Shown here piece after piece: positions 11,989 through 20,735 of a stretch of DNA of 64,000 nt. The position numbers were made by a program, and so were the translations under genes. This DNA is from Prochlorococcus sp. AG-363-K07. Its GTDB lineage: Bacteria; Cyanobacteriota; Cyanobacteriia; PCC-6307; Cyanobiaceae. Position 1 is the stretch's first letter. Every line of letters begins with the position of its first letter. The notes under the pieces were generated by a model. The model was not told where the DNA came from. It worked only from the letters and a program-made list of their open reading frames with translations, and searched no databases. Location of the stretch: positions 1 through 64,000 of the forward strand of contig QCFO01000011.1 in assembly GCA_003280225.1 (NCBI GenBank). Reading direction: 5' to 3'.

Positions 11989-14361
11989 ATGGCAAAACAA
12001 TCGAGTCGAGAACTAGCACTAGAGCGTCGTAAGGCTCTAAGTGAATCTGGCAAGAAATCCACATCGATTAGTGGTTCTAGCTCTAATAGGATTCGTACAT
12101 CTTCTGATGCACGAGTTACAAGAACTAGTACATCCTTTGTTAGGACTACCAATAATTCCTCGAAGCCAATCTCTCCAAAGGCTTTTGTATCCGATTCTTC
12201 TACTGTCAGTTCGTCTGCAAGTCCTAGACGTATCAAACCTATAAGTCACCCAAGTCGTGATTTGGTTCTTGCAAGACGAGAAGCACTTTCAAAAAGAGGC
12301 AAGTCTGCAGATACAAGTAAGGATCGCACTCGGATTGACGTTGAGAAGAATTCGTCTTCCAAGGAGAGCCAAATCCCTAAAGGAACAAATACTTCACAGT
12401 GTGGCTGTGATGGAGGAACATCTACTTCTTCAAGTTCAGCACCCTCTCTTGGTAAGAAAGGTAAATCTCTAGAAATTATTTCCAGAAATACTGAGAGGCG
12501 TACTCCAAAGAAACGCCGAGCTATTCAGAATCCCAGCCGTGCAATTGTTTTGGCGCGGCGTGAGGCTCAATCAAAACATGGTAAAACAGCTGGAAAACAA
12601 CCAACCTCAGCAGCATCAGTTGCTCGTCAAGGAGATCCAGATTTGACAAGTAGAGAACTTTCTCAGAGAGTTCGTGAATTGCGTAGCAAGAGTGGTGCTA
12701 CAGGCAAACAGCGTTCTGCAGCTTCACGCCCTTGTGGTCCAAATAGACATGGGTCTAAACAAACCGCTGTTGTAGATGCCCATTGGAAGGTTGGTCTTAG
12801 TGAGACTTCTTCAGGGCAAGTTGTCACTGGTACTCAGGCCAATAGATCTGTCAAAACAACAGGTAATGAAGCCAGTACATGTCGTTCGATTACTGGGACA
12901 CAATATTTAGGCTCAGAAGTTTTTGAAACATTCTGTCAGGCTCCGGTTGCTCCTAGCCAACCTCAGAAAGTTTCAGTCACTAATACTTCTCATGGGAATA
13001 TAGTTACTGGCAATGAAGTGGGCCGCTCCGAAAAGGTTACAGGAGATGAGCCTGGAACTTGTAAGGTTCTTACTGGTACTGAATATATTTCAGCAAATCA
13101 GTCGAGTAACTATTGTGGAGGTACTAACCCATCTCCTCGCAAAGTTGGAGAAAGCCTTACTCTTGATGGTCGAAAGGTGAGTGGCGTCATGGTAGGTCGC
13201 TCCTCTAAAGTCACGGGAAATGAAGCCGGATCAGAAAGGGGACTTACAGGTGATCAGTATTTAGGATCGGATCCTCTACCAGATGGGAGGCCTGCTCAAA
13301 AAGTTGGCTCTTTTAATACTCTTAATGGTGCAGGTGTTACAGGTACAAACGTAGCCCGATCTGAGCAAGTTACTGGGAATGAACCTGGTAGCTGTAAACG
13401 CGTCACTGGTGACGAGTATGTAGGCACTCAGCAATATCAATCTTTTTGTGGAGCAAGACCCGATCCCGAAGCAGCTAAAGTTGGTCTTAGTATTACAAAT
13501 AAGTCCCAAGCTGTAAGTGGAACCCTCACGGGCCGCTCCAATCTTGTTACAGGAGATGAGCCTGGAACATGTAAGGCTGTAACAGGTACTCCTTATGCAG
13601 GAATGGAGCAAGCAAGTACCTGGTGTGACTCTCGCTCAGTTAAGGAGATCCAAGGACGTACACCTCAAAGACTTGGAACGCCTGCTCATGCCATGACTGG
13701 TCTACAGCCAGGAGTAGGAGGACCTATGACTGGAGCGGATAAAGGTGCTTGTGAAGCATTGACAGGTACCCCATATCTTGGTGGTGATCAATTATCATTA
13801 GCATGCGGCGACAATCCTTCTTTTAATAACCCTGTTCCAAATGATTCCTTAGGGAGTAATTATGGGAATGGATTCACAGTTCAATCTCCAGCACAAACTG
13901 CAAGAGTTCAACGAGATAAGACTAGTGGTGTAACAGGGACTAGTTATGAAAATGGCCTAAAAATAACTGGTCCATTTGATATGGCCCCTGAGAAAGTTAC
14001 TGGAACTGAGCAATTCCGTTTTGACCGTAAACAGCGACAGTTCAGTTCAGACTTAAGCTCTAATCAGGTAGCAGATAACGAAGGTTCATCCCGCCCAACT
14101 TCGCGAATAACTGGCGAAGGACAATCAGCTGGTTTAAACATCACAGGCGATGATTGGGCTAGAGGGGACAGTGTTACTGGAACTGAGGGAGTATCTGCAC
14201 GTAGACGAAATCCGTCTCGCCAGGGTGGAACTAGTGCAATGCCATCATTTGATTTAAAGCGAAATGAGGAGACAGCAAAACCAGATTTTTTAATAACAGG
14301 TGCTAGTGGTAATACTCGTGAGGGTCAGTTAGTGACCTTCTCTGGTGGTGCAAGAGGTTAA
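11989..14361 (+). CDS. csoS2: Carboxysome scaffold protein CsoS2
   Basis: Disordered repeat protein of 790 residues that gathers RuBisCO and links it to the shell during alpha-carboxysome assembly. The N-terminal region has RuBisCO-binding repeats of the form SRxxxLxRRxALSxxGK (around residues 4-23, 85-104, 178-196, with a weaker fourth SRELSQRVRELRSKSG). The middle has about six repeats built around VTGNEPGTCK and TGTxYxG motifs, several ending in a cysteine. The C-terminal shell-binding part ends in the conserved LVTFSGGARG. ATG 11989 begins directly with MAKQSSRELALERRKAL, so the start is safe. csoSCA follows after seven bases. Confidence 0.96.
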   Translation: MAKQSSRELALERRKALSESGKKSTSISGSSSNRIRTSSDARVTRTSTSFVRTTNNSSKPISPKAFVSDSSTVSSSASPRRIKPISHPSRDLVLARREALSKRGKSADTSKDRTRIDVEKNSSSKESQIPKGTNTSQCGCDGGTSTSSSSAPSLGKKGKSLEIISRNTERRTPKKRRAIQNPSRAIVLARREAQSKHGKTAGKQPTSAASVARQGDPDLTSRELSQRVRELRSKSGATGKQRSAASRPCGPNRHGSKQTAVVDAHWKVGLSETSSGQVVTGTQANRSVKTTGNEASTCRSITGTQYLGSEVFETFCQAPVAPSQPQKVSVTNTSHGNIVTGNEVGRSEKVTGDEPGTCKVLTGTEYISANQSSNYCGGTNPSPRKVGESLTLDGRKVSGVMVGRSSKVTGNEAGSERGLTGDQYLGSDPLPDGRPAQKVGSFNTLNGAGVTGTNVARSEQVTGNEPGSCKRVTGDEYVGTQQYQSFCGARPDPEAAKVGLSITNKSQAVSGTLTGRSNLVTGDEPGTCKAVTGTPYAGMEQASTWCDSRSVKEIQGRTPQRLGTPAHAMTGLQPGVGGPMTGADKGACEALTGTPYLGGDQLSLACGDNPSFNNPVPNDSLGSNYGNGFTVQSPAQTARVQRDKTSGVTGTSYENGLKITGPFDMAPEKVTGTEQFRFDRKQRQFSSDLSSNQVADNEGSSRPTSRITGEGQSAGLNITGDDWARGDSVTGTEGVSARRRNPSRQGGTSAMPSFDLKRNEETAKPDFLITGASGNTREGQLVTFSGGARG

Positions 14362-14368
14362 GTAATTA

Positions 14369-15898
14369 ATGGCCTATAGGAATTTGGCCAAGGTGAGTAA
14401 TCGTTTCCTAGGACCTACAGCTCCTAGGAAACGACATCCTGCACAACAACTTTCTACTTTGCGAGAGGATAAGTTTTCAGCTCCTCACCAGCGAATTCAT
14501 CCTCTTACTGATATTGAAACTAATCAATATTTACAGAAGTATGAACTTGAAATCAAAGGGAAATTTGATGAGATTGTTCCTCTTCTCAAAAGTGTTTCTG
14601 CTCTCCAGCATGAACATGATTTTGTGAGTCGTGCAAAAGAATTAACCCATAAAGAGCTTGGATTTGACTTGCCCGACCATATCCTTAACAAGGCTTGGGT
14701 CCGCCCATTAGATATGAGGGGGCTCTTTGCATGGTGTGTCTTTCAAGCCCATCAACAAACTAGTGATCAGTTTTTTGAGTTAGATCCTTTACAAGGGGGA
14801 GTAGAGAGTAGAAAAGCTAGAGATTTTCAATCATTTCTCGAAGGATGTGGTTTTCATTTGTTAGATATAACCCCTTGTTCTGATGGACGTCTTGCTCATA
14901 CCATTGCGTATGCATTACGCATACCTTTTAGTGCTGTTCGTAGAAGATCTCACGCTGGTGCTCTTTTTGATATAGAGAAAACGGTTAACCGTTGGATCAA
15001 GACCGAACATCGGCGTTTTCTTGAAGGACTACCCAACAAGGTAGAGGTAGGTTCAAGGTATTTAAAGGTTGTTACCTATCATTTTAGTTCTTTAAATCCA
15101 ACTCACCAAGGTTGTGCAGCGCATGGGAGTAATGATGCACTAGCAGCTTCTGAAGGCTACAACAGATTGCTTGGTTTTCGGGAAGCAGTTGAAAAGAGCT
15201 TTTGCTGCGGAGCATCGGTTGACCTTCTCTTGATTGGATTAGATACAGATACTGATGCAATCCGTGTTCATGTTCCTTCTTCGAAAGGGGAAATTGATTT
15301 AGCCAAGTGGGTTTGTGCTGTAGATGTTTATGAAAAGACGAAGGCTTTGTCAACTGAAGTTGCTTTAAATAAAATTTTGGAGATTGTTGAGGAAAATTCC
15401 CCAAATAAAACTGAACCAGGAATGGCAACCTTTATTGCAAGGCTTATTGCTAATAATATTTCACAAATTGATTATGTTCGAGAATTACATGGTGGCAATT
15501 ATCCTGATGCTGGTCATGCTGAACGTTTTATAGGTGTTGGGATTGGATTTAAGGAGGTTCATCTTAGGAATCTGACTTATTTTTCTCATTTAGATACTGT
15601 TGAGCAAGGAGCTCCGGATTTGGATGTGGGGGTGAAAATATTTAAAGGTCTCAATGTTTCTAGAGATCTTCCTATACCAGTCGTTGTTCGTTTTGATTAC
15701 TCAGGTGATATTCAAGGCGCTAGAGAACGTGCAATAGCTGATTGTCGAAGAGTGAATGATGCTATTGGTACTCGTTATCGAGACTTGGTAGCTGATGGCT
15801 TATTGCATACCTTCCTTACTATTCGTGATCGCGATAAAAAAACATCGGCTGAAGTTGTAGGCTCATCTCTTGACCCTGCAATTCAGGAGGGACATTGA
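14369..15898 (+). CDS. csoSCA: Carboxysomal carbonic anhydrase CsoSCA
   Basis: Shell-associated carbonic anhydrase (also called CsoS3) that converts bicarbonate to CO2 for RuBisCO. 509 residues. By alignment to the Halothiobacillus enzyme, the zinc ligands are Cys170 (PCSDGR), His238 (TYHFS) and Cys249 (GCAAHGSND), with the Asp172-Arg174 pair alongside, so the active site is intact. The N-terminal basic stretch (APRKRHPAQQ) is likely the tail that contacts RuBisCO; that part is inference. The gene begins seven bases after csoS2 and ends one base before csoS4A. Confidence 0.96.
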   Translation: MAYRNLAKVSNRFLGPTAPRKRHPAQQLSTLREDKFSAPHQRIHPLTDIETNQYLQKYELEIKGKFDEIVPLLKSVSALQHEHDFVSRAKELTHKELGFDLPDHILNKAWVRPLDMRGLFAWCVFQAHQQTSDQFFELDPLQGGVESRKARDFQSFLEGCGFHLLDITPCSDGRLAHTIAYALRIPFSAVRRRSHAGALFDIEKTVNRWIKTEHRRFLEGLPNKVEVGSRYLKVVTYHFSSLNPTHQGCAAHGSNDALAASEGYNRLLGFREAVEKSFCCGASVDLLLIGLDTDTDAIRVHVPSSKGEIDLAKWVCAVDVYEKTKALSTEVALNKILEIVEENSPNKTEPGMATFIARLIANNISQIDYVRELHGGNYPDAGHAERFIGVGIGFKEVHLRNLTYFSHLDTVEQGAPDLDVGVKIFKGLNVSRDLPIPVVVRFDYSGDIQGARERAIADCRRVNDAIGTRYRDLVADGLLHTFLTIRDRDKKTSAEVVGSSLDPAIQEGH

Positions 15899-15899
15899 C

Positions 15900-16175
15900 A
15901 TGCTGATCTGCAAGGTTGTTAAACCACTTGTTTCAACAAATAGGATACCTGGATTTGAACATAAACATCTTCAGGTAGTACTTGATGGCAGCTCGAAAAA
16001 GGTTGCGGTTGATGCTGTTGGATGTAAGCCAGATGATTGGGTGATTTGTGTTGGAAGTTCTGCAGCTAGAGAGGCTGCTGGTAGCAAGTCCTATCCAAGT
16101 GATTTGACTATTGTTGGCATTATTGATCATTGGGATCCAGATGCTCCTCATTCTTCCTTAGGGACAGGTGGATAA
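15900..16175 (+). CDS. csoS4A: Carboxysome vertex pentamer CsoS4A
   Basis: EutN/CcmL-fold (BMC-P) protein of 91 residues; pentamers cap the twelve vertices of the icosahedral shell. MLICKVVKPLVSTNRIPGFEH at the N-terminus, then VDAVGCKPDDWVICVGSSAARE and DLTIVGIIDHWD, are typical. ATG 15900 with an AGGAGG ribosome-binding site (15885-15890) is chosen over an in-frame TTG at 15870 inside csoSCA. Its stop overlaps the csoS4B start as TAATG, which suggests translational coupling. Confidence 0.95.
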   Translation: MLICKVVKPLVSTNRIPGFEHKHLQVVLDGSSKKVAVDAVGCKPDDWVICVGSSAAREAAGSKSYPSDLTIVGIIDHWDPDAPHSSLGTGG

Positions 16176-16426
16176 TGGAGATAATGCAGGTTATGGGACG
16201 TTTGGTTTGTACTCAAAGAGTTGAAGGACTTGGCCATATGAACCTTAGAATTCTAAGAAATAACAAAGGGAAAGAGCTTGTCGCTGTTGATCCAGTAGGA
16301 GCTAGAGAAGGTAATTGGGTTTTTACTGCTAGTGGCTCTGCTGCACGTTTTGCTTGTCCGGATCCAAGCACACAAACTGATCTGACTATTGGAGGCATTA
16401 TTGATTTCTGGATGCCAGATGGTTAA
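16175..16426 (+). CDS. csoS4B: Carboxysome vertex pentamer CsoS4B
   Basis: Second BMC-P pentamer protein, 83 residues, paralogous to CsoS4A. MGRLVCTQRVEGLGHMNLRI, VAVDPVGAREGNWVFTASGSAARFA and DLTIGGIIDFW match the family. Start ATG 16175 overlaps the csoS4A stop by one base; ATGs at 16184 and 16193 are later in-frame possibilities. CsoS4A and CsoS4B together provide the vertices and help make the shell tight. Context within the cso operon supports the call fully. Confidence 0.94.
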   Translation: MEIMQVMGRLVCTQRVEGLGHMNLRILRNNKGKELVAVDPVGAREGNWVFTASGSAARFACPDPSTQTDLTIGGIIDFWMPDG

Positions 16427-16465
16427 AACTATCCGCCTTTATGACATCCCTCTTTGCTTTCTCTA

Positions 16466-17020
16466 ATGACTACTTCAAAGTTACCTTCTAAATCTGGCGC
16501 TTCAAATCAAACAGTTGATGTCTCTTTAGTGCAAAATATGAATCAAGATTCTTCAAACGATAAAAATTCCAAGACAGGAGATGATCAATCTTCGAAAAGC
16601 CCTAATAAAACAGCAATAAAACTTGGATCACCTTCTTCTAAAACTACTAATAAGAGCGCTGCCGGCGGCGGATTCTCCAGTGGCTCATTTACCAATTCTT
16701 CTTCTTTATCTTCATATTCAGCAAATCAGGGCATTGCTCTGGGAATGATTGAAACAAGGGGAATGGTGCCGGCAATAGAAGCTGCCGATGCAATGACAAA
16801 AGCAGCTGAGGTAGCTCTGGTATCGAGGGAATATGTAGGCGGTGGATATGTGACGATTAAGGTCCGTGGTGAAACAGGAGCCGTTAATGCATCTGTCAGG
16901 GCAGGAGCAGATGCTTGCGAAAGGGTAGGAGATGGCTTAATTGCTGCCCATATCATTGCTCGTCCTCACGAAGAGATTGAACCAGTTCTTGTTTCTACTG
17001 GTGCTAAACGCCGCTATTAA
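16466..17020 (+). CDS. csoS1E: CsoS1E-type shell protein with long disordered N-terminus
   Basis: BMC-H protein of 184 residues. The C-terminal part from GIALGMIETRG onward is a complete BMC domain, about 86 percent identical to CsoS1 over 87 residues by hand count. The first 90 or so residues are low complexity, rich in S, N, K, T and G, and predicted disordered by composition. Paralogues of this kind (CsoS1E) are known from some Prochlorococcus and marine Synechococcus. Expected role: minor facet hexamer whose tail contacts other carboxysome or cytoplasmic partners; the tail's role is inference. ATG 16466 is chosen over TTG 16454. Codons are less biased than in csoS1, implying lower expression. 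Confidence 0.88.
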   Translation: MTTSKLPSKSGASNQTVDVSLVQNMNQDSSNDKNSKTGDDQSSKSPNKTAIKLGSPSSKTTNKSAAGGGFSSGSFTNSSSLSSYSANQGIALGMIETRGMVPAIEAADAMTKAAEVALVSREYVGGGYVTIKVRGETGAVNASVRAGADACERVGDGLIAAHIIARPHEEIEPVLVSTGAKRRY

Positions 17021-17110
17021 TAGTTTTATTTTATGTTTGTCTTTTGGGTTTGAAGCTTAGGCCTTTTGCTTATTGTTATAAGTTGATTAAGTGATCAATT
17101 AGGCATCTTG

Positions 17111-17362
17111 ATGAGCAAATGGGAAAAGAGAAATCGACCTGTTCGACTAGAGCGTCGATTTGACTTTGAAAATTATGAGAAAACCAGAAACTTTCTTGAG
17201 CAATTGGGAGACTTGAGCGAATTAAAGAAAATTTTCCCTGATATAAGCTTTGGGAAAACCTACGTCAATATTACTTTGCGGCCCCAGGACGATTCCCCTG
17301 ATGCTCAACTACAGGATGTGGAAAGGCAGTTTGCATTAGAGATTGATGAGCTCTTCCATTGA
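17111..17362 (+). CDS. acRAF-type PCD-like RuBisCO assembly factor
   Basis: Small protein of 83 residues with the pterin-4a-carbinolamine dehydratase-like fold found in alpha-carboxysome loci, where it acts as a RuBisCO assembly factor (acRAF). [21 protein letters not shown] followed by [17 protein letters not shown] is the typical helix-strand pattern. The PCD catalytic His-His-Pro motif is not seen, consistent with a chaperone rather than an enzyme. ATG 17111 is preferred over the preceding TTG. The 3' end overlaps the cbbX start by 17 bases, so the two are probably coupled. Assignment rests mainly on context and overall pattern. Confidence 0.8.
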   Translation: MSKWEKRNRPVRLERRFDFENYEKTRNFLEQLGDLSELKKIFPDISFGKTYVNITLRPQDDSPDAQLQDVERQFALEIDELFH

Positions 17363-18245
17363 CCTCTCTGCTGAGTACTTAGATTCAGGTGTTGCAGAAG
17401 TTCTTGATCAATTAGATCAAGAGTTAATTGGATTGAACCCAGTTAAAACACGTATTAAAGAAATTGCTGCTTTGTTGTTAGTTGATAAAGCAAGGAAAGC
17501 ACTGGAACTAAGTTCTACTAAGCCTGTTCTGCATATGTCTTTTACAGGTAAGCCTGGGACAGGAAAAACAACCGTTGCAAAAAAAATCTCACAGATTTTG
17601 TACAAACTTGGTTATTTAAGAAAGGGACATGTTGTTACAGTGACAAGGGATGATTTGGTTGGTCAATATGTTGGTCATACTGCACCAAAGACGAAAGAAA
17701 TGATTAAACGAGCACAAGGAGGCGTTTTATTTATTGATGAGGCCTACTATTTATATAAACCTGGGAATGAAAGAGATTATGGATCTGAAGCTATTGAGAT
17801 TCTCTTGCAAGATATGGAAGACTTAAGAGATGGATGTGTAGTAATCTTTGCAGGATATAAGGATTTGATGGAAACTTTTTATCATTCAAACCCCGGCCTT
17901 TATTCAAGAGTTGCCCATCATATTGATTTTCCTGATTACACTAATAAAGAATTAATGGAGATAGCAAAAATCCTCTTATCTCATCAAAATTACTGTTTTA
18001 GTAAAGAAGCATCTCCAGTTTTTGAGGAATACATAGAGCGCCGAAAAAAACTTCCTTTTTTTGCTAATGCTCGTTCAATTAGAAATGCTTTGGACCGTGT
18101 AAGGTTACGACAAGCCAATCGACTTTTTTCAAGAAAAGATCAACTTATTACTCGTGAGGAATTGATAACTATTGAACCTGCCGATATTTCTGCTAGTAGG
18201 GTATTTGATGGGGAAATAGAGGGCCGGAAATTCAAAGAAAAATAG
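17346..18245 (+). CDS. cbbX: RuBisCO activase CbbX (AAA+ ATPase)
   Basis: AAA+ ATPase of 299 residues that remodels inhibited RuBisCO by pulling on the large-subunit C-terminus. Walker A GKPGTGKT lies at about residues 68-75, Walker B is [12 protein letters not shown], and the arginine-finger region includes [17 protein letters not shown]. The pore-loop motif [14 protein letters not shown] matches the CbbX family. The start ATG 17346 lies inside the acRAF 3' end. It is the last gene of the cso operon; an imperfect AT-rich hairpin (18234-18269) follows. The link to carboxysomal form IA RuBisCO is inferred from its position. Confidence 0.92.
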   Translation: MSSSIDLSAEYLDSGVAEVLDQLDQELIGLNPVKTRIKEIAALLLVDKARKALELSSTKPVLHMSFTGKPGTGKTTVAKKISQILYKLGYLRKGHVVTVTRDDLVGQYVGHTAPKTKEMIKRAQGGVLFIDEAYYLYKPGNERDYGSEAIEILLQDMEDLRDGCVVIFAGYKDLMETFYHSNPGLYSRVAHHIDFPDYTNKELMEIAKILLSHQNYCFSKEASPVFEEYIERRKKLPFFANARSIRNALDRVRLRQANRLFSRKDQLITREELITIEPADISASRVFDGEIEGRKFKEK

Positions 18246-18269
18246 GGTAATTCTCTTCTAATTTTCTTT
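18234..18269. terminator. Possible bidirectional terminator at end of cso operon
   Basis: AAAGAAAA at 18234-18241 pairs with TTTTCTTT at 18262-18269; after one A-A mismatch TAG at 18243-18245 pairs with CTA at 18258-18260. The stem is almost all A-T. It begins inside the cbbX 3' end and could stop both cbbX and the converging small gene. Confidence 0.35.
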
Positions 18270-18280
18270 AGAGATGGAAT

Positions 18281-18526
18281 TCATTTGTCTTCTTCTTTAG
18301 GGTTTTCAAGATCTCGTTTTATTAAGACCATAAGATATGAGGGGGCTTTGTATCGGCCAGGTAGGCACCTGTTTAGAGTTTCTAGATGTCCCCAGCAAAC
18401 TGTCCTTTCAATTTCTTTGGTGCTACGACCTTCTTGTAGCAGGCGCCTCAGTGCCTTGCAATACAGTGGATAGCCAGCTTCGAGTTCTCCTATGGTTAGC
18501 TTGGCTGCAGGCATAGTTAGTCGCAT
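18281..18526 (-). CDS. DUF3136-like small protein
   Basis: A conserved picocyanobacterial protein of 81 residues; I recall the pattern KLTIGELEAGYPLYCKALR then IERTVCWGHLETLNRCLPGRYK from the DUF3136 family, which has no assigned function. It is soluble with paired cysteines (Cys23, Cys44, Cys54 by rough count) and a basic helical character. Start ATG 18526; ATG 18514 (MPAAKL) is an alternative and would match homologues equally well. It converges on cbbX with 35 bases between stops. Confidence 0.75.
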   Translation of the reverse strand: MRLTMPAAKLTIGELEAGYPLYCKALRRLLQEGRSTKEIERTVCWGHLETLNRCLPGRYKAPSYLMVLIKRDLENPKEEDK

Positions 18527-18723
18527 TTAGAATCTCAATTTAGACAATCGTCGGTCCCCGTGGCAAAATCTTTATCACTAAAGAGGATATTTACTTAGAA
18601 AAGACTTCCTGTATCTGGGTTCTTGACTTTCCTGATTTTTCTAAAGGGTAATTTTGAGCCCATAATTCCCATATAGCTCTCTGTAGGGAGGGTTCAGTTA
18701 AATACCGAGGAGAATATAAAGGG

Positions 18724-19128
18724 TCAAGATGAACCGATATAAGCTATGCAGTCTATTTCGATCCGCGCTCCCTTTGGGAGCGCGGAAACCTCCACACAAG
18801 CTCTGGCAGGGCTGATGCCATTATTGAAGACCTCAGCATAAAGAGTATTTACTTTTTCAAAATCCTTTAGATCAATAAGGTAAATAGTGGTTCTTATTAC
18901 CTGTGAAGGGAGCGCCCCTGCTTCGTTTAGTACAGCAATAAGGTTTTTAAGCACCTGGCGAGTTTCCCTCTCTATGTCTCCTCCTCCAACAAGCTTTCCA
19001 TCATTTGGATCCAGCGGAATTTGTCCAGAGCAGTAAAGCCAGTTATTGGCAAGTACGGCTTGGCTATATGGGCCTACAGGAGAAGGAGCTGAATTGGTGA
19101 TAATTTCTCTATGAGGAGATGAATTCAT
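18724..19128 (-). CDS. ridA: RidA family enamine/imine deaminase
   Basis: 134 residues, full-length Rid/YjgF/UK114 protein. SPVGPYSQAVLANNWLYCSGQ at the N-terminus, VIRTTIYLIDLKDFEKVN in the middle and SPARACVEVSALPKGARIEID at the end are hallmark segments; the Arg in PARACVEV corresponds to the substrate-binding arginine of RidA. Known role: hydrolysis of reactive enamines and imines from PLP enzymes, for example 2-aminoacrylate, in the cytosol as a trimer. It is transcribed away from gloB's end, 147 bases downstream of the gloB stop. Confidence 0.92.
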   Translation of the reverse strand: MNSSPHREIITNSAPSPVGPYSQAVLANNWLYCSGQIPLDPNDGKLVGGGDIERETRQVLKNLIAVLNEAGALPSQVIRTTIYLIDLKDFEKVNTLYAEVFNNGISPARACVEVSALPKGARIEIDCIAYIGSS

Positions 19129-19275
19129 GGGAACTTGATTCTACTTTTAGGAAATAGTATTTATATTTATAGCCGAGATATTTGAGGTTGCAATTAACTT
19201 TAGACTTATCTTTTTATGGAGATCTTTATTGTTTGGCCTTATTTTATTCTAGTATTAATATTTTCAAAAAGTGCT

Positions 19276-20031
19276 TTACCAGTTATCTTTATGCAGTCTT
19301 AGCCTTTTGAATTCTTCAATAGTTTTTGCCCGTATAAATAGATTGGTCTTTTTTTCTTCTTCGAGACTACTTGGAAGTGATAGTAGTCCTTCTGCCCTTT
19401 TCTTAATTGTTGATGTAAGCCTTTTCGAAATTAGTTCATTATCGGGATAAATTTCATGTGCCCATCGGAGATTGGCCACTGTATATTCATGTGCACAATA
19501 AATTTGAGTGCTTTCAGGTAGTTGCTTGAGTTTGCCAAGCGATTTAAACATAGTTTCAGCTGATCCTTCGAAAAGGCGACCACATCCTGCTCCAAATAAG
19601 GCGTCTCCACAGAATAATGAAGGCTTAGGACTCATTCTGTTTGTATAAGGAACGTAATACGCAACATGCGCATTTGTGTGGCCAGGAACGTCTATAACTA
19701 TGAGAGGCTGTCTCATCAAAACAAATTCAGTGCCATTTTTCACTGAAATTGTTTGGAATGGGATTCTCTTTAAATCTGCTTTGCTTGCTACAACTTCCGC
19801 TTCTGGCCAATCCATTAAAAGCTCTTGAGTCCCTCCGATATGATCGGAGTGATGATGTGTTTGTAAAACAGCAGTTAGCTTCAAATTATTTTGCTTTAGC
19901 CACATTTTTACAGGTTGACTGATAGCTGGATCTATGACCACTGCTTCAGAACCATCCGTCCATATCCATATAATGTTGTCTTTGAGGACAGGTATCGCAT
20001 GTATTGAGTAATTGTTTTTTCTCTGGTACAT
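19276..20031 (-). CDS. gloB: Hydroxyacylglutathione hydrolase (glyoxalase II)
   Basis: Metallo-beta-lactamase fold thioesterase of 251 residues that hydrolyses S-lactoylglutathione in methylglyoxal detoxification. The metal motif THHHSDHIGG lies at residues 58-67; further ligands are in VPGHTNAHVAYY, FCGDALFGAGCGRLFEG and YCAHEYT. The C-terminal glyoxalase II domain (NLRWAHEIYPDN onward) is present, which separates it from other lactamase-fold hydrolases. It is divergent from hisG with 50 bases between starts. Confidence 0.94.
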   Translation of the reverse strand: MYQRKNNYSIHAIPVLKDNIIWIWTDGSEAVVIDPAISQPVKMWLKQNNLKLTAVLQTHHHSDHIGGTQELLMDWPEAEVVASKADLKRIPFQTISVKNGTEFVLMRQPLIVIDVPGHTNAHVAYYVPYTNRMSPKPSLFCGDALFGAGCGRLFEGSAETMFKSLGKLKQLPESTQIYCAHEYTVANLRWAHEIYPDNELISKRLTSTIKKRAEGLLSLPSSLEEEKKTNLFIRAKTIEEFKRLRLHKDNW

Positions 20032-20081
20032 AACTCGTTAGGGATGAGAACTAGTTACAGTCACAATTGGAGATTTAAGAC

Positions 20082-20735
20082 ATGATCACAGTTGCGCTAG
20101 CAAAGGGAGCTTTGCTAAAGGATTCTGTATCTCGTTTTGCTAAAGCGGGATTGGATTTTTCAAATCTTTTGGACAAAGGGAACCGTCAGTTGATGGTTCC
20201 TTCAGCTTGTGGCCGTGCCAAGGCAATTCTAGTAAGAAATGGAGATGTTCCTGTTTATGTGGCTTACGGTCAGGCTCAGCTTGGTGTTGTTGGTTATGAC
20301 GTTCTTAGAGAGCATCAACTCCCTGTAGCTCATCTCGTGGATCTTGGCTTTGGTGGCTGTCGTATGGCTGTAGCGGTTAAAGACACTAGTGCTTATAAAT
20401 CTGCTTCTGATCTTCCACCACATTGTCGTGTGGCTAGTAAATTTACACATTGTGCAAGGTCCTTTTTTAATCAACTAGACCTCCCAGTGGAATTGGTTCA
20501 TTTGACTGGTTCAGTTGAATTGGGGCCCATTACAGGCATGGCAGAAGCGATTGTTGACCTGGTCGCAACTGGAAGAACTCTTCGAGATAATGGCTTGGTT
20601 GCAATCGAGGAACTTTTTTATTCGACCGCGCGTTTAGTTGGTAATCCTCTTGCATTGCGCTTAGACCATGGGGATCTTCAACGCATTATTGATTCAATTC
20701 GCTCTAATGATCATCCTAATAATTTTTCGTCCTAA
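20082..20735 (+). CDS. hisG: ATP phosphoribosyltransferase, short form
   Basis: First enzyme of histidine synthesis, joining ATP and PRPP to phosphoribosyl-ATP. 217 residues is the short HisG form, which lacks the C-terminal regulatory domain and normally needs HisZ as partner; no hisZ is visible here (the synthetase at 32044 looks like true HisS). Motifs include [13 protein letters not shown] at the N-terminus, [15 protein letters not shown], and the PRPP loop around [16 protein letters not shown]. It overlaps the next gene by one base (TAATG), so it may be translationally coupled to an ABC exporter. Confidence 0.95.
   Translation: MITVALAKGALLKDSVSRFAKAGLDFSNLLDKGNRQLMVPSACGRAKAILVRNGDVPVYVAYGQAQLGVVGYDVLREHQLPVAHLVDLGFGGCRMAVAVKDTSAYKSASDLPPHCRVASKFTHCARSFFNQLDLPVELVHLTGSVELGPITGMAEAIVDLVATGRTLRDNGLVAIEELFYSTARLVGNPLALRLDHGDLQRIIDSIRSNDHPNNFSS

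Noticed and set aside
11989-14361. csoS2 internal repeats as tandem DNA repeats of a mobile type
   Set aside because: The repetition is at the protein level (CsoS2 N and M repeats) with divergent codons, as expected for the scaffold.
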